Notes under the pieces: generated by a model
Databases searched by the model: none
The model's input: the letters and a program-made list of their open reading frames with translations, nothing else
Told to the model about the DNA's origin: nothing
Assembly (NCBI GenBank): GCA_017431345.1
Contig: JAFRLH010000065.1
Coordinates: 62,001-126,000, forward strand
DNA from: Lachnospiraceae bacterium
GTDB taxonomy: Bacteria > Bacillota > Clostridia > Lachnospirales > Lachnospiraceae
Direction: 5' to 3'
Length of the DNA: 64,000 nt
Made by a program: the position numbers and the translations under genes
Shown: positions 8,208-16,763 of the stretch, one piece after another
How positions within the stretch are numbered: the stretch's first letter is position 1
How the letters are laid out: each line of letters begins with the position of its first letter

Positions 8208-9890
8208 ATGAAGACGGCTGGAAAGGCAAGACCGGATTTCCGCAGGATGACCATCTATCAGATCTGGATCCGCAGTTTCTGCGACGGGAACGGGGATGGC
8301 ATCGGAGACCTGTACGGCGTTTATGACAAACTCGATTACATTCATTCCCTGGGTGTGGACGGTATATGGTTCTCACCGATCTATCCATCACCGAACGCGG
8401 ATTACGGCTATGATATTTCCGATTATAAGAATATTCATCCGGATTACGGGACGCTCTCCCAGTTCCGGAAAGTGCTGGACCGCGCGCATGAACTGGGGAT
8501 GATCGTGCTGCTGGACCTGGTCATAAATCATACCTCGGATGAGCATCCGTGGTTTATAGAAAGCTGCCGGGATCCGAAAGGACCTTACGGAGACTATTAT
8601 ATCTGGCGGAAGCCGAAGTATACGAAAAACGGACTCCGGATCCCGCCGAACAACTGGTTCAGCCAGTTCGAAGGACAGGCGTGGGAATATAATGAACAGC
8701 GCAGAGAATACTATCTGCATGTATTTGCGAAAAAGCAGCCGGACCTGAATATGGATAACCCGAAAGTCCGGGAAGAAGTGAAATCCGTCATGCGGTTCTG
8801 GCTGGAGATGGGCGTGGACGGTTTCCGGGAAGATGTGATCACCTTTATTTCCAAGGATCCGGCGCTGCCGGACGGCCTTTCTTTCCTTCCAGCCATCAAC
8901 GGCCTTCCGTATTACAAAGACGGACCGAACCTGATGAACTATCTGCGGGAGTTCCGCGAAGTGGCGGATGAATACGGCGCCCTCCAGATCGGGGAAGCGC
9001 CGTTCACCCCGGTAAAGACCGCCCTGCAGTATATCAGCGGAGCAGACCGTGTGCTGGATATGATGATCCAGTTCGACACGATGATGGCCGACTGTATCCT
9101 TACAGAATATGTCCATCATCGTTTCATGCTGACGAAGTACAAACGGGCCTGCACAAAATGGCAGAAAGCACTGGCCGGAAAAGCATGGAATGCGCTGTAT
9201 CTGGAGAATCATGATCATCCCAGGATCATCAACCGCTACGGCAGCCTGAAATTCTGGAAGGAGTCCGGGAAAATGCTGGCTGCCTGCTATATGTTCCAGC
9301 AGGGAACACCGTTTATCTATCAGGGGCAGGAGATCGGGATGACGAATATTCATCTGCGTACGATCGAGGAGTACCTGGACGTTGCGTCCGTGAATTTTTA
9401 CAACACTTTTCATAAACGCGACAGTGAAGAGAACAGGATGCGCAGAGTATACAGAGCGAGCAGGGATTCGGCCAGGACGTCCATGCAGTGGAATAAAGGG
9501 AAGCATGCAGGCTTTTCGACGGTTGTGCCGTGGTTTACACTTAATCCCAATTACCGGAAGATCAACGCGGCGGAAGAGGAGAAGGACCCGGACAGCATCC
9601 TGCATTTTTACCGGAAATGCATTGCGCTGCGGAAACGGAATGAAGCATTATTATTCGGGTCATATCGAGAATATATGCATCACAGCCGCCGGATCTACAT
9701 GTATGAGCGCCGGAAAGGCGCAAAGAGCATATTGATCGTCTGTTCCTTTGCCAGGCATGAGATAAAGTACAGACTGCCGAAGGAATACAGGAATAAAAAG
9801 GGAAGGCTTCTGCTTGACAACTATCCGGACGGGGAGGATGGCTTAGTACTGCGTCCGTATGAAGTCAGAGTGACGGAATTTGAAATGTAA
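8208..9890 (+). CDS. GH13 alpha-glucosidase (oligo-1,6-glucosidase-like)
   Basis: A 560-residue cytoplasmic glycoside hydrolase with no signal peptide, so it acts on imported oligosaccharides. The family order is clear: IYQIWIRSFCDGNGDGIGDLYG, the calcium-type GNGDGIGD loop, DLVINHTSDEHPWF, the nucleophile region GVDGFREDVITFIS, the acid/base Glu in QIGEAPF and the transition-state Asp in YLENHDHPRIINRYG. These fit the oligo-1,6-glucosidase/trehalose-6-phosphate hydrolase/dextran glucosidase group. The residue before the nucleophile Asp is Glu, where these enzymes usually have Met, which may alter the substrate. GGAGG lies 10 nt before the ATG. It is flanked by terminators and has no sugar transporter nearby. 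Confidence 0.9.
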   Translation: MKTAGKARPDFRRMTIYQIWIRSFCDGNGDGIGDLYGVYDKLDYIHSLGVDGIWFSPIYPSPNADYGYDISDYKNIHPDYGTLSQFRKVLDRAHELGMIVLLDLVINHTSDEHPWFIESCRDPKGPYGDYYIWRKPKYTKNGLRIPPNNWFSQFEGQAWEYNEQRREYYLHVFAKKQPDLNMDNPKVREEVKSVMRFWLEMGVDGFREDVITFISKDPALPDGLSFLPAINGLPYYKDGPNLMNYLREFREVADEYGALQIGEAPFTPVKTALQYISGADRVLDMMIQFDTMMADCILTEYVHHRFMLTKYKRACTKWQKALAGKAWNALYLENHDHPRIINRYGSLKFWKESGKMLAACYMFQQGTPFIYQGQEIGMTNIHLRTIEEYLDVASVNFYNTFHKRDSEENRMRRVYRASRDSARTSMQWNKGKHAGFSTVVPWFTLNPNYRKINAAEEEKDPDSILHFYRKCIALRKRNEALLFGSYREYMHHSRRIYMYERRKGAKSILIVCSFARHEIKYRLPKEYRNKKGRLLLDNYPDGEDGLVLRPYEVRVTEFEM

Positions 9891-9921
9891 AAAGATCCCG
9901 CATATATCGCGGGATCTTTTT
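9889..9921. terminator. Bidirectional terminator
   Basis: AAAAAGATCCCGC pairs with GCGGGATCTTTTT around ATATAT-type loop sequence, between the convergent glucosidase and LysR genes. Confidence 0.9.
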
Positions 9922-9938
9922 ATCGAAACGGGAGAATA

Positions 9939-10919
9939 CTATCTGGGAACAGAGACACGGTCATCCTGCATCTGGAGACTGGCATAATGATTCCTTACAT
10001 AATCGATAAAATCGTTTTCGATATCACTCAGTTTGCTGCTGCTGCGGGTTATGATGCCGAAGGTGAGATGCTCTGAGCAGTGAAGCAGAGGGACGGAGAC
10101 CACATTGTAAAGAGGGTTCTGTCCGGCAAAATCAACGATCCCGATCGTATAGAAGTTGGTCCTGGAGATCAGGCGCATCTGCTCCTGCCTGTCGTTTACA
10201 TAGACGATCTTCTGCGATTCATTCAGATCGACCAGCCCGCTTTCCGTGGCGATATGATAGATAAAATCTTCATACTGGCCGATATAACGGACGAAACCGT
10301 AGCCGGCAAGCATTTCAATTTCAATTCCGCACGTGCTGTCCCCGCTCTTCTGCCGGAGTTGCTGCATGATCTCATGATCTCCCGAAATACATACATAAGG
10401 CCGGAAGGTAGCCAGCTGGATAAAATCGATCTGTTTATTCTTCAAATTCTTCAGGATCATATCTGCGTCGGCGGTGGAGAAATGAATGACGCCGATATTG
10501 GAGAGTTTTTCCGCAATATCATCGATAACGCCGGAGGTACCGTCCTCCCTGAGTTTGTAGGAAAATCTGTTCCGGTCCTGATACTTGGCACAGATTTCAT
10601 TGAAGCATTCCGCTGTGTGGGAGAATCTGGTCATGCTTACAGAAAGGTGGCTGGTCTCTTCCCTGGAGACGTTTATAAAATGCTTGAGATTATCCATCTC
10701 CCGGAGGATCACTTCACAGTGCGCAAGGAATTTCTCCCCGTCCCGGGTAAGCTTTGTACCATGCCTGGTCCGCTGGAACATGACAAGGCCGGTCTCGTCT
10801 TCCAGGCTTTTGATGATGTGGCTGAGCTGCGGCTGTGAGATATACATTGCCTTTGCTGCATGATTGATGGAACCGTATTTTGCGACGGCAACGAAGTACT
10901 TTAAATTGTTTGCATCCAT
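9939..10919 (-). CDS. LysR-family transcriptional regulator
   Basis: A 326-residue LysR regulator. The N-terminal winged HTH is plain: NLKYFVAVAKYGSINHAAKAMYISQPQLSHIIKSLE, then GLVMFQRTRHGTKLTRDGEKFL. The remainder is the periplasmic-binding-like effector domain, whose ligand I cannot identify. It is divergently transcribed from the glutaminase gene, the usual LysR arrangement, so regulation of the glutaminase/AGCS operon is likely (inference). The effector may be glutamine or another nitrogen signal. Confidence 0.9.
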   Translation of the reverse strand: MDANNLKYFVAVAKYGSINHAAKAMYISQPQLSHIIKSLEDETGLVMFQRTRHGTKLTRDGEKFLAHCEVILREMDNLKHFINVSREETSHLSVSMTRFSHTAECFNEICAKYQDRNRFSYKLREDGTSGVIDDIAEKLSNIGVIHFSTADADMILKNLKNKQIDFIQLATFRPYVCISGDHEIMQQLRQKSGDSTCGIEIEMLAGYGFVRYIGQYEDFIYHIATESGLVDLNESQKIVYVNDRQEQMRLISRTNFYTIGIVDFAGQNPLYNVVSVPLLHCSEHLTFGIITRSSSKLSDIENDFIDYVRNHYASLQMQDDRVSVPR

Positions 10920-11045
10920 TCTGCATCCCCCGCAAATTAAAAAAGTCTAATGATATATAATATTAGCATTAACGCTGCGGCATTTTATTACTTTTTTTAT
11001 ATTTTGTTATTTATGATTCCAATAACATATATAATAAATCGGGAA

Positions 11046-11074
11046 TTTACTTTTTATGCGATTTTTGTTATAAA
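11046..11074 (+). promoter_or_regulatory. Probable glutaminase promoter
   Basis: TTTACT and TATAAA are spaced by 17 bp in the very AT-rich divergent region between the LysR and glutaminase genes. The glutaminase start is about 85 bp downstream. Confidence 0.45.
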
Positions 11075-11159
11075 TATAATGTGGCCTGAAAAAGGCAATC
11101 TTTGCATTTCTGCTGACAGATGCATCAGTATAAATTGCAGTACGAAAGGAGGCGGTTCT

Positions 11160-12089
11160 GTGCTTGATGAAGTAGTAAGACAATCCTGGCTTTACGGAAG
11201 AGGATTCCTTCTTCACGGAAAAGTGGCAGATTATATTCCCGAGCTTTCCAAGGCAAATCCGGTATATCTTGGAATCAGTATAAAAACACTGTCCGGCGAG
11301 ACGATCGAATTCGGGGATGTAACACACCGGTTCACGATTCAGAGTATTTCAAAGGTCATCACGCTGGCTATGGCTCTTGAAAAACTCGGTTATGATGAAG
11401 TGTTCACCCATGTCATGATGGAACCATCCGGGGATTCCTTCAACTCGATCCTGAAGCTGGATACAGCAAGCAACAGGCCGTATAATCCCATGATCAATGC
11501 CGGCGCGATCGATGTGATCGGCCTGCTCGCCCCGGTCTGTGATTTTGACGAACTGCTCGCCTTCTCGCGCAAACTCTGTCAGGATGACGAGATCACGATG
11601 GATTATGATGTATATCATTCCGAATCGATCACCGGCGACCGCAACAGGGCTATCGGGTATCTGCTCAAGAGCAAAGGGGTTCTGGCAGGCGATGCGCTGG
11701 CGGCTGTTGATCTTTATATCAGGATGTGCTCCCTCAGTGTCACGGCAAAATCACTGGCCGGGCTGGGGCAGGTGCTTGCCGCAGGAGGCGTTATTCCGGA
11801 AACGGAAGAACGGGTGCTGTCGGCGAATACCGTACGGGTAATACAGACACTGATGTTCACCTGCGGGATGTATGACAGATCCGGTGAACTTGCCGTACGT
11901 GTCGGGATCCCCTCAAAGAGCGGTGTCGGCGGAGGGATCATGTCCTGCGTGACCGACAGGATGGGAATCGGGATCTACGGTCCTTCGCTGGATGACAAGG
12001 GAAACAGTATCGGCGGCGCCAATATGCTGGAATATCTGTCGAAGGAACTCAGACTGCACGTGTTCGATGCAGGCAGAATGATTTGGTAG
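11160..12089 (+). CDS. glsA: Glutaminase
   Basis: A beta-lactamase-fold glutaminase (PF04960 type) of 309 residues, the normal family length, hydrolysing glutamine to glutamate and ammonia in the cytoplasm. Visible family signatures are GKVADYIPELSKANP, FTIQSISKVITLAMAL with the catalytic S-x-x-K (SISK), EPSGDSFNSI, NPMINAGAI, and the C-terminal PSKSGVGGGI. I set the start at GTG 11160, because AAAGGAGG lies 7 nt before it and it gives the normal family length; the longer frame from 10950 adds 70 non-homologous residues. The AGCS carrier follows in the same direction 72 bp later, suggesting uptake and hydrolysis of glutamine as one unit. Confidence 0.95.
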   Translation: MLDEVVRQSWLYGRGFLLHGKVADYIPELSKANPVYLGISIKTLSGETIEFGDVTHRFTIQSISKVITLAMALEKLGYDEVFTHVMMEPSGDSFNSILKLDTASNRPYNPMINAGAIDVIGLLAPVCDFDELLAFSRKLCQDDEITMDYDVYHSESITGDRNRAIGYLLKSKGVLAGDALAAVDLYIRMCSLSVTAKSLAGLGQVLAAGGVIPETEERVLSANTVRVIQTLMFTCGMYDRSGELAVRVGIPSKSGVGGGIMSCVTDRMGIGIYGPSLDDKGNSIGGANMLEYLSKELRLHVFDAGRMIW

Positions 12090-12161
12090 GCAGTAACGAT
12101 CGGAAACAGCAACTATTTAATCATATACTAGCAGAAAAATTGCATCAGAAGGAGGAGTCAA

Positions 12162-13562
12162 ATGAGCGCAATCTACAATTTCCTGCTGTACCTCACTGGT
12201 TGGCCGCTGGCCTGTCTGCTTTTCTTCGGAGGACTGTACTTCACGATCCGTACAAAGTTCCCGCAGTTCCGTCTTTTTACCGAATCGATCCGCGTGGTCT
12301 CTGAAAAACCTGCCAATGAAGATTCCATATCTTCCTTCGGCGCGCTGATGATCTCCACGGCTTCCCGTGTCGGTACCGGAAACATCATCGGCGTATCCAC
12401 CGCGATCTGTGTCGGCGGCCCCGGCGCTGTATTCTGGATGTGGGTCACCGCGATCTTCGGCGGCGCTTCCGCTTTTGTGGAATCCACGCTTGCCCAGGTC
12501 TATAAGAAGAAAGATCCCGACGGCGGATCCTACGGCGGACCGGCTTACTATATCGAGGCCGCGCTGCATTCCAGACCGCTGGCGATCATCTTCTGTATCG
12601 CCCTGATCTTTACATACGGTGTAGGCTACAACATGCTTGCTTCCTACAACCTGCAGTCTTCCTTCAGCGGATTCTCCTTCTATGATCCGAAGATGACGCC
12701 CCTGATCATCGGCTGCATCATCGCGCTGGTATCTCTTTACTGCCTGCTCGGCGGCGGCAAGAGAATCGTGCAGATTACCGGTATCCTTGTTCCTGTCATG
12801 GGCGTACTGTATGTAATTCTTGCTGTGATCGCGTTGCTTCTGAATATCGGCAATATTCCGCACATGTTTGGAATGATCTTCGCTGACGCTTTTGATTTCA
12901 AGGCGATCTTCGGCGGATTCATGGGATCCTGCCTGATGATGGGATTCAAGAGAGGCCTGTATTCCAATGAAGCCGGTATCGGTTCTGCGCCGAATGCTGC
13001 TGCAGCTGCGGATGTTTCCCATCCCGCAAAGCAGGGCCTTGTACAGATGCTCTCCGTTTTCATCGACACGCTGCTTCTCTGCACGGCGACTGCTTTCATG
13101 AGCCTCTGCTCAGGCGTGACGCCGAATGCTGATATCGCAGGAGCGCCTTTCATTCAGGCTGCCCTTTCCCAGACGTTCGGAAGCATCGGACCGGTATTCA
13201 TTGCTGTGGCAATGGTGCTGTTCGCTTTCACTACCCTGCTCGGAAACTTCTATTATATCGAGAACTGCTTCGCCTATCTGCTTGGCAGAAAGCCTTCCGC
13301 TGTATTCATGAATGCTGTCCGTGTAATCGGCGCGTTCCTGATCTTCATCGGCGCCATCCTTTCCTTCGGCACTGCATGGGATATCGCGGATATCTGCCAG
13401 TGTATCCTGGCCGGCATCAACATCCCTGTCTGTATTGTCCTCGGCGGCGTAGCCTACAAGGCACTGGACAATTACATGGCACAGAAGAATGCAGGAAAGA
13501 ACCCTGTGTTCAATGCGAAAAAAGACGGCGGCGTGAAAGTCGATACGGATTTCTGGAACTGA
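12162..13562 (+). CDS. AGCS-family amino acid:cation symporter (likely glutamine)
   Basis: A 466-residue integral membrane carrier of the alanine-or-glycine:cation symporter family, importing an amino acid with Na+ or H+. About 10-11 hydrophobic segments are visible. Family marks are SSFGALMISTASRVGTGNIIGVSTAI, GGPGAVFWMW, YGGPAYYIE, and GLYSNEAGIGSAPNAAAAADVSHP. GGAGG precedes the ATG. It is co-directional with glsA, so glutamine is the most likely substrate (inference from context, as with bacterial glutaminase/AGCS pairs). A terminator closes the operon. Confidence 0.92.
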   Translation: MSAIYNFLLYLTGWPLACLLFFGGLYFTIRTKFPQFRLFTESIRVVSEKPANEDSISSFGALMISTASRVGTGNIIGVSTAICVGGPGAVFWMWVTAIFGGASAFVESTLAQVYKKKDPDGGSYGGPAYYIEAALHSRPLAIIFCIALIFTYGVGYNMLASYNLQSSFSGFSFYDPKMTPLIIGCIIALVSLYCLLGGGKRIVQITGILVPVMGVLYVILAVIALLLNIGNIPHMFGMIFADAFDFKAIFGGFMGSCLMMGFKRGLYSNEAGIGSAPNAAAAADVSHPAKQGLVQMLSVFIDTLLLCTATAFMSLCSGVTPNADIAGAPFIQAALSQTFGSIGPVFIAVAMVLFAFTTLLGNFYYIENCFAYLLGRKPSAVFMNAVRVIGAFLIFIGAILSFGTAWDIADICQCILAGINIPVCIVLGGVAYKALDNYMAQKNAGKNPVFNAKKDGGVKVDTDFWN

Positions 13563-13608
13563 CCGGGAACTATTGCATGGACACGATCTGACATTTCAAA
13601 ATGAACGG

Positions 13609-13641
13609 ACCGGACTGTTTTTGCAAACAGTCCGGTTTTTT
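13609..13641 (+). terminator. Terminator of glutaminase-AGCS operon
   Basis: ACCGGACTGTTT and AAACAGTCCGGT form a 12-bp perfect stem with a TTGC loop and a T6 tail. Confidence 0.93.
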
Positions 13642-13806
13642 GTGCTTTAAATCACTTTGTTTTCAGATCATTTGCAGTGATTGTTAACAGATAAACAATC
13701 TTTCGTATATTTTTGTAAAAATCATAAGAAATGTACAATACGTTATGGATTTCCGCACATTATCATGCTATAATTTTGCTAGAATCTTGGAAGAGAGGTA
13801 ATGATC

Positions 13807-14565
13807 ATGACTGTTATTTCCAGCTTTCACTATGATCTGCCGGATGAGACCAGAATACATTCTCATCCGCATGCGCATATCATAATCCCGTTGAACGGGA
13901 TTTTTCATGTGAAATTCGAACAGCATGATAATTATATCATGACCGGACAGCTCGGATTTGTTCCTCCGGCCGTTGTTCATGAATACAGCTGCGACGGACA
14001 GGCCCTTACCCTGAATATACCGCCGGAGATGATCAAGGCAGCGGATCTTGTTTTCCTGACTGAAAAGAGCCTGATCGATATAGATGATAATCTTGAGCCG
14101 CTGATTGCGCTTATCCATAAGGAAAGCACCGCTTCAAAAGGAAAGAACGAATCGCTGCGGTATCTGTTTTACTATCTGTATGACAAGCTTGTTGAACAGG
14201 GACGGATTCCGTCGCTGGCTTATATAGAAGAAAATTATGCCTCGGACATCAGTATGAAGGAGCTTGCAGAGCTCGAAAATTACAACATTTCCTATTTTAC
14301 GGAATGGTTCAAGAAAAAAGTCGGCTGTCTTCCCAGCGAATATCTGCGGATGGTGCGCATTGATAAGGCCAAGGAGATCCTGGCGACCACCAAATACCGG
14401 ATCATCGATGTGGCGATGCAGGTCGGCTATGTCAACAGCTCTTCCTTTACCAGAGCATTCAGGGAAGTGGAAGGCATCACGCCGAATCAGTACAGAAAAA
14501 AGGCAAAGGATACAATTCCCGGAGTATCAGGGATAATCAATAAAGAAACCAAGGAAAAGGAGTGA
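13807..14565 (+). CDS. AraC-family regulator with N-terminal cupin
   Basis: A 252-residue AraC-type regulator. The N-terminal ~90 residues form a cupin-like sensor (ETRIHSHPHAHIIIPLNG, with several His residues). The C-terminal ~100 residues carry two HTH units, ending in the family signature IIDVAMQVGYVNSSSFTRAFREVEGITPNQYRKK. The first in-frame ATG (13801) is only 2 nt from the GAGAGG ribosome site, while ATG 13807 is 8 nt away, so 13807 is used. A TATAAT at 13769 without a good -35 suggests an activator-dependent promoter. The iron-sulfur/flavin dehydrogenase genes begin 6 bp after the stop, so this regulator is their first operon member. Confidence 0.9.
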   Translation: MTVISSFHYDLPDETRIHSHPHAHIIIPLNGIFHVKFEQHDNYIMTGQLGFVPPAVVHEYSCDGQALTLNIPPEMIKAADLVFLTEKSLIDIDDNLEPLIALIHKESTASKGKNESLRYLFYYLYDKLVEQGRIPSLAYIEENYASDISMKELAELENYNISYFTEWFKKKVGCLPSEYLRMVRIDKAKEILATTKYRIIDVAMQVGYVNSSSFTRAFREVEGITPNQYRKKAKDTIPGVSGIINKETKEKE

Positions 14566-14571
14566 GGAAGC

Positions 14572-14880
14572 ATGAGAATTGAGAAGCATCCGATCCTGCA
14601 GTTCGACCGTGGAGAGAAAGTGACGTTCCTCTTTAACGGACAGGAGATGGAGGGCTACACTCATGAGACGATCGCAGCGGCACTTCATGCTGCAGGAGTT
14701 CGTGAGCTTGGACACAGCCAGAATCTCGACAGACCCAGAGGTCTTTTCTGCGCGATCGGGAACTGTTCCTCCTGTTTTATGACCGTAGACGGGGAGCCCA
14801 ATGTCCGTGTATGTGTTACCAAACTGAAACAGGGTATGGTAGTTGAAGAACAGCAGGGAAAGGGGGTCGTAAAAGGATGA
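14572..14880 (+). CDS. [2Fe-2S] small subunit of amine/amino-acid dehydrogenase (HcnA-like)
   Basis: A 102-residue protein of the HcnA/sarcosine-oxidase-alpha N-terminal type. FxCAIGNCSSCFMTVDG followed by VRVCVT gives the C-x4-C-x2-C-x(11-12)-C pattern of this [2Fe-2S] family, and the N-terminal part has FNGQEMEGYTHETIAAALHAAG as in those subunits. It should pass electrons between the flavin subunits. Its stop overlaps the start of the next gene by 4 bp (ATGA), implying translational coupling in a five-gene complex. Confidence 0.88.
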   Translation: MRIEKHPILQFDRGEKVTFLFNGQEMEGYTHETIAAALHAAGVRELGHSQNLDRPRGLFCAIGNCSSCFMTVDGEPNVRVCVTKLKQGMVVEEQQGKGVVKG

Positions 14881-15971
14881 TCAGAGATGTGGAAGTCCTC
14901 GTAATCGGAGGCGGCCCTGCGGGATTGTGCGCGGCAAAGGCAGCTGCCGATTCGGGAGCGCATGTACTTCTTCTTGAAAGAGATGACACGCCCGGCGGTC
15001 AGCTTGTCAAGCAGACCCATAAATTCTTCGGATCGGAACGTCAGTACGCGGGAACACGCGGATTCCAGATCGGAGAGATGCTTGTTGAGGAGATCAACGC
15101 CCACGAGAATATTGAACTGATGACCGATGCTACAGTACTCGGCATGTATGAAGACGGTATCGTAACAGTCTTAAAGGATGAAAAACATCTTAAACTGCGT
15201 CCTGTAAAGACCATCATCGCTACCGGAGCAGCAGAAAAATTCCTGACATTCCCGAACAATGACCTTCCCGGCATCTACGGCGCAGGCGCTGTACAGACGC
15301 TGATGAATGTCGGCGGCGTAAAACCTGCTGATAAAGTGGTCATGGTAGGCGCCGGCAATATCGGTCTGATCGTATCCTATCAGATGCTGCAGGCAGGCGT
15401 GGAAGTGGAATGCGTCGTGGAAGCCCTGCCGAATATCGGCGGATTCCTGGTCCATGCCAGCAAGCTGCGCAGGGCCGGCGTTCCGATCCTCACCAGATGG
15501 ACTGTCAAGGAAGCATACGGAAACGGAAAACTGGAAGGCGTCATTCTCTGTCAGCTGGATGACAAATGGCAGCAGATCCCCGGCACTGAAAAAGACGTGC
15601 CCTGCGATACGCTCTGTCTTGCAGTCGGCCTGACGCCGCTTGCAGAACTTGCCTGGCAGGCAGGCGCCCGCTGTGAGTACATCAGAGAGCTTTCCGGTCA
15701 TGTACCGATCTGTGATGAGAACCTGATGACGACCATTGAGGGGCTCTACTGTGCGGGAGACGTTTCCGGTATTGAGGAAGCTTCTTCAGCCATGGTGGAA
15801 GGCAGACTCGCGGGTTATGCAGTCGCGGTCGCGCTCGGCTATGATGTGGAAAATGCACAGAAAGAAGTCGACGCTGCGAAGGCAGAACTTGTTGAGCTCC
15901 GTTCCGGTCCTATGGGCGGAAAGATCCGCGCCGGCATCGCGAAAGTTGAGCAGAAAAGAGGTGAAGCATAA
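14877..15971 (+). CDS. FAD/NAD-binding subunit of amine/amino-acid dehydrogenase (HcnB-like)
   Basis: A 364-residue pyridine nucleotide-disulfide-type flavoprotein. It has the FAD site VIGGGPAGLCAAKAA near residue 10, ERDDTPGGQLVKQTHKFFG, an ATGAAEKFLTFPNNDLPGIYGAGAVQTLMN block typical of HcnB/opine-oxidase A subunits, a second nucleotide site VGAGNIGL, and a closing YCAGDVSGIEEASSAMVEGRLAG. It is about 100 residues shorter than HcnB, whose C-terminal BFD-like [2Fe-2S] domain is here a separate gene (16464-16763). It probably receives electrons from the DadA-like subunit. Confidence 0.9.
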   Translation: MIRDVEVLVIGGGPAGLCAAKAAADSGAHVLLLERDDTPGGQLVKQTHKFFGSERQYAGTRGFQIGEMLVEEINAHENIELMTDATVLGMYEDGIVTVLKDEKHLKLRPVKTIIATGAAEKFLTFPNNDLPGIYGAGAVQTLMNVGGVKPADKVVMVGAGNIGLIVSYQMLQAGVEVECVVEALPNIGGFLVHASKLRRAGVPILTRWTVKEAYGNGKLEGVILCQLDDKWQQIPGTEKDVPCDTLCLAVGLTPLAELAWQAGARCEYIRELSGHVPICDENLMTTIEGLYCAGDVSGIEEASSAMVEGRLAGYAVAVALGYDVENAQKEVDAAKAELVELRSGPMGGKIRAGIAKVEQKRGEA

Positions 15972-16474
15972 TGTTGATCAATGACGGAATCCCGACGGCG
16001 GAAGACCTGGCAAAGGTGCTGCCGAGTGAAGAAAGACTGAACAAGGGACCTATCGCAATTACGGAATGCTTCCAGGAGATCGCCTGCAACCCCTGCGTTG
16101 CCGCGTGCCCGCAACATGCCATTTCCATGGAACCTGATATCAATGCAACACCGAAGGTCGATCCGGATAAATGCATCGGCTGCCGCATTTGTGTGGCCAA
16201 ATGTCCGGGACTTGCCATTTTCGTTGTGGATATGACGCAGAGCGAAGATACCGCGGCAGTCACATTACCCTTCGAATACATCCCTGTGCCTGAGAAGGGC
16301 CAGCTCGCCTGCGGCCTGAACCGTGCCGGCGAGGAGCTCGGCTGGTTCCCTGTTCTTCGCGCTGTATCCGGAGGAAAGAAAAATCTGACTTATATGATCA
16401 CGCTGGAGGTTCCGAAGGAGCTTGCCATGGAAGTCAGAAATATCAAAGCGGGAGGGTATCGTGATGGCAAATAA
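15971..16474 (+). CDS. Ferredoxin-like [4Fe-4S] subunit of the dehydrogenase
   Basis: A 167-residue iron-sulfur protein. One complete ferredoxin motif is present, CIGCRICVAKCPG, preceded by CNPCVAACPQHAI, so one or two [4Fe-4S] clusters are possible; the first motif lacks one Cys of the usual four. The C-terminal half is not ferredoxin-like and may be a docking domain. The start codon overlaps the preceding stop (TAATG). This extra cluster subunit suggests transfer to ferredoxin or another low-potential carrier rather than to oxygen, in keeping with an anaerobe (inference). Confidence 0.85.
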   Translation: MLINDGIPTAEDLAKVLPSEERLNKGPIAITECFQEIACNPCVAACPQHAISMEPDINATPKVDPDKCIGCRICVAKCPGLAIFVVDMTQSEDTAAVTLPFEYIPVPEKGQLACGLNRAGEELGWFPVLRAVSGGKKNLTYMITLEVPKELAMEVRNIKAGGYRDGK

Positions 16475-16763
16475 AGATATTATTATATGTCGCTGTGAAG
16501 ATATCACCCGTGAGATGATCCTGGAATGCATCGAGCAGGGATATCAGACGATCGATGATATTAAGCGTGTGACCCGTGCCGGTATGGGACCCTGCCAGGG
16601 AAGGACCTGCAGGCTTCTGATCGCCGGGGAGCTCTCCAGAGCATTCGGAGTACCGATGGAAGAGGTCCTGATGCCTACCTTCCGTCCTCCGACGAAACCC
16701 ATTTCCATGGGCGCGCTTGCTGATGCCTATGAAGAAGGCAAGAAAGGGGGCGGGGCAGAATGA
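16464..16763 (+). CDS. BFD-like [2Fe-2S]-binding subunit
   Basis: A 99-residue protein with CRCEDITREMILECIEQG and GMGPCQGRTCRLL, the C-x-C then C-x4-C pattern of bacterioferritin-associated-ferredoxin-like domains. In HcnB and sarcosine oxidase alpha chains this domain is fused to the flavoprotein; here it stands alone. ATG 16464 overlaps the previous gene by 11 bp, with GGGAGG about 8 nt upstream. The longer frame from 16422 has no ribosome site. Confidence 0.87.
   Translation: MANKDIIICRCEDITREMILECIEQGYQTIDDIKRVTRAGMGPCQGRTCRLLIAGELSRAFGVPMEEVLMPTFRPPTKPISMGALADAYEEGKKGGGAE

Noticed and set aside
8388..9605. 405-codon minus-strand frame opposite the GH13 gene
   Set aside because: Shadow frame of a gene with clear catalytic motifs on the plus strand.
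10950..11159. 70-residue N-terminal extension of glutaminase
   Set aside because: Very AT-rich, contains the promoter, and the AAAGGAGG site belongs to GTG 11160, which gives the family length.
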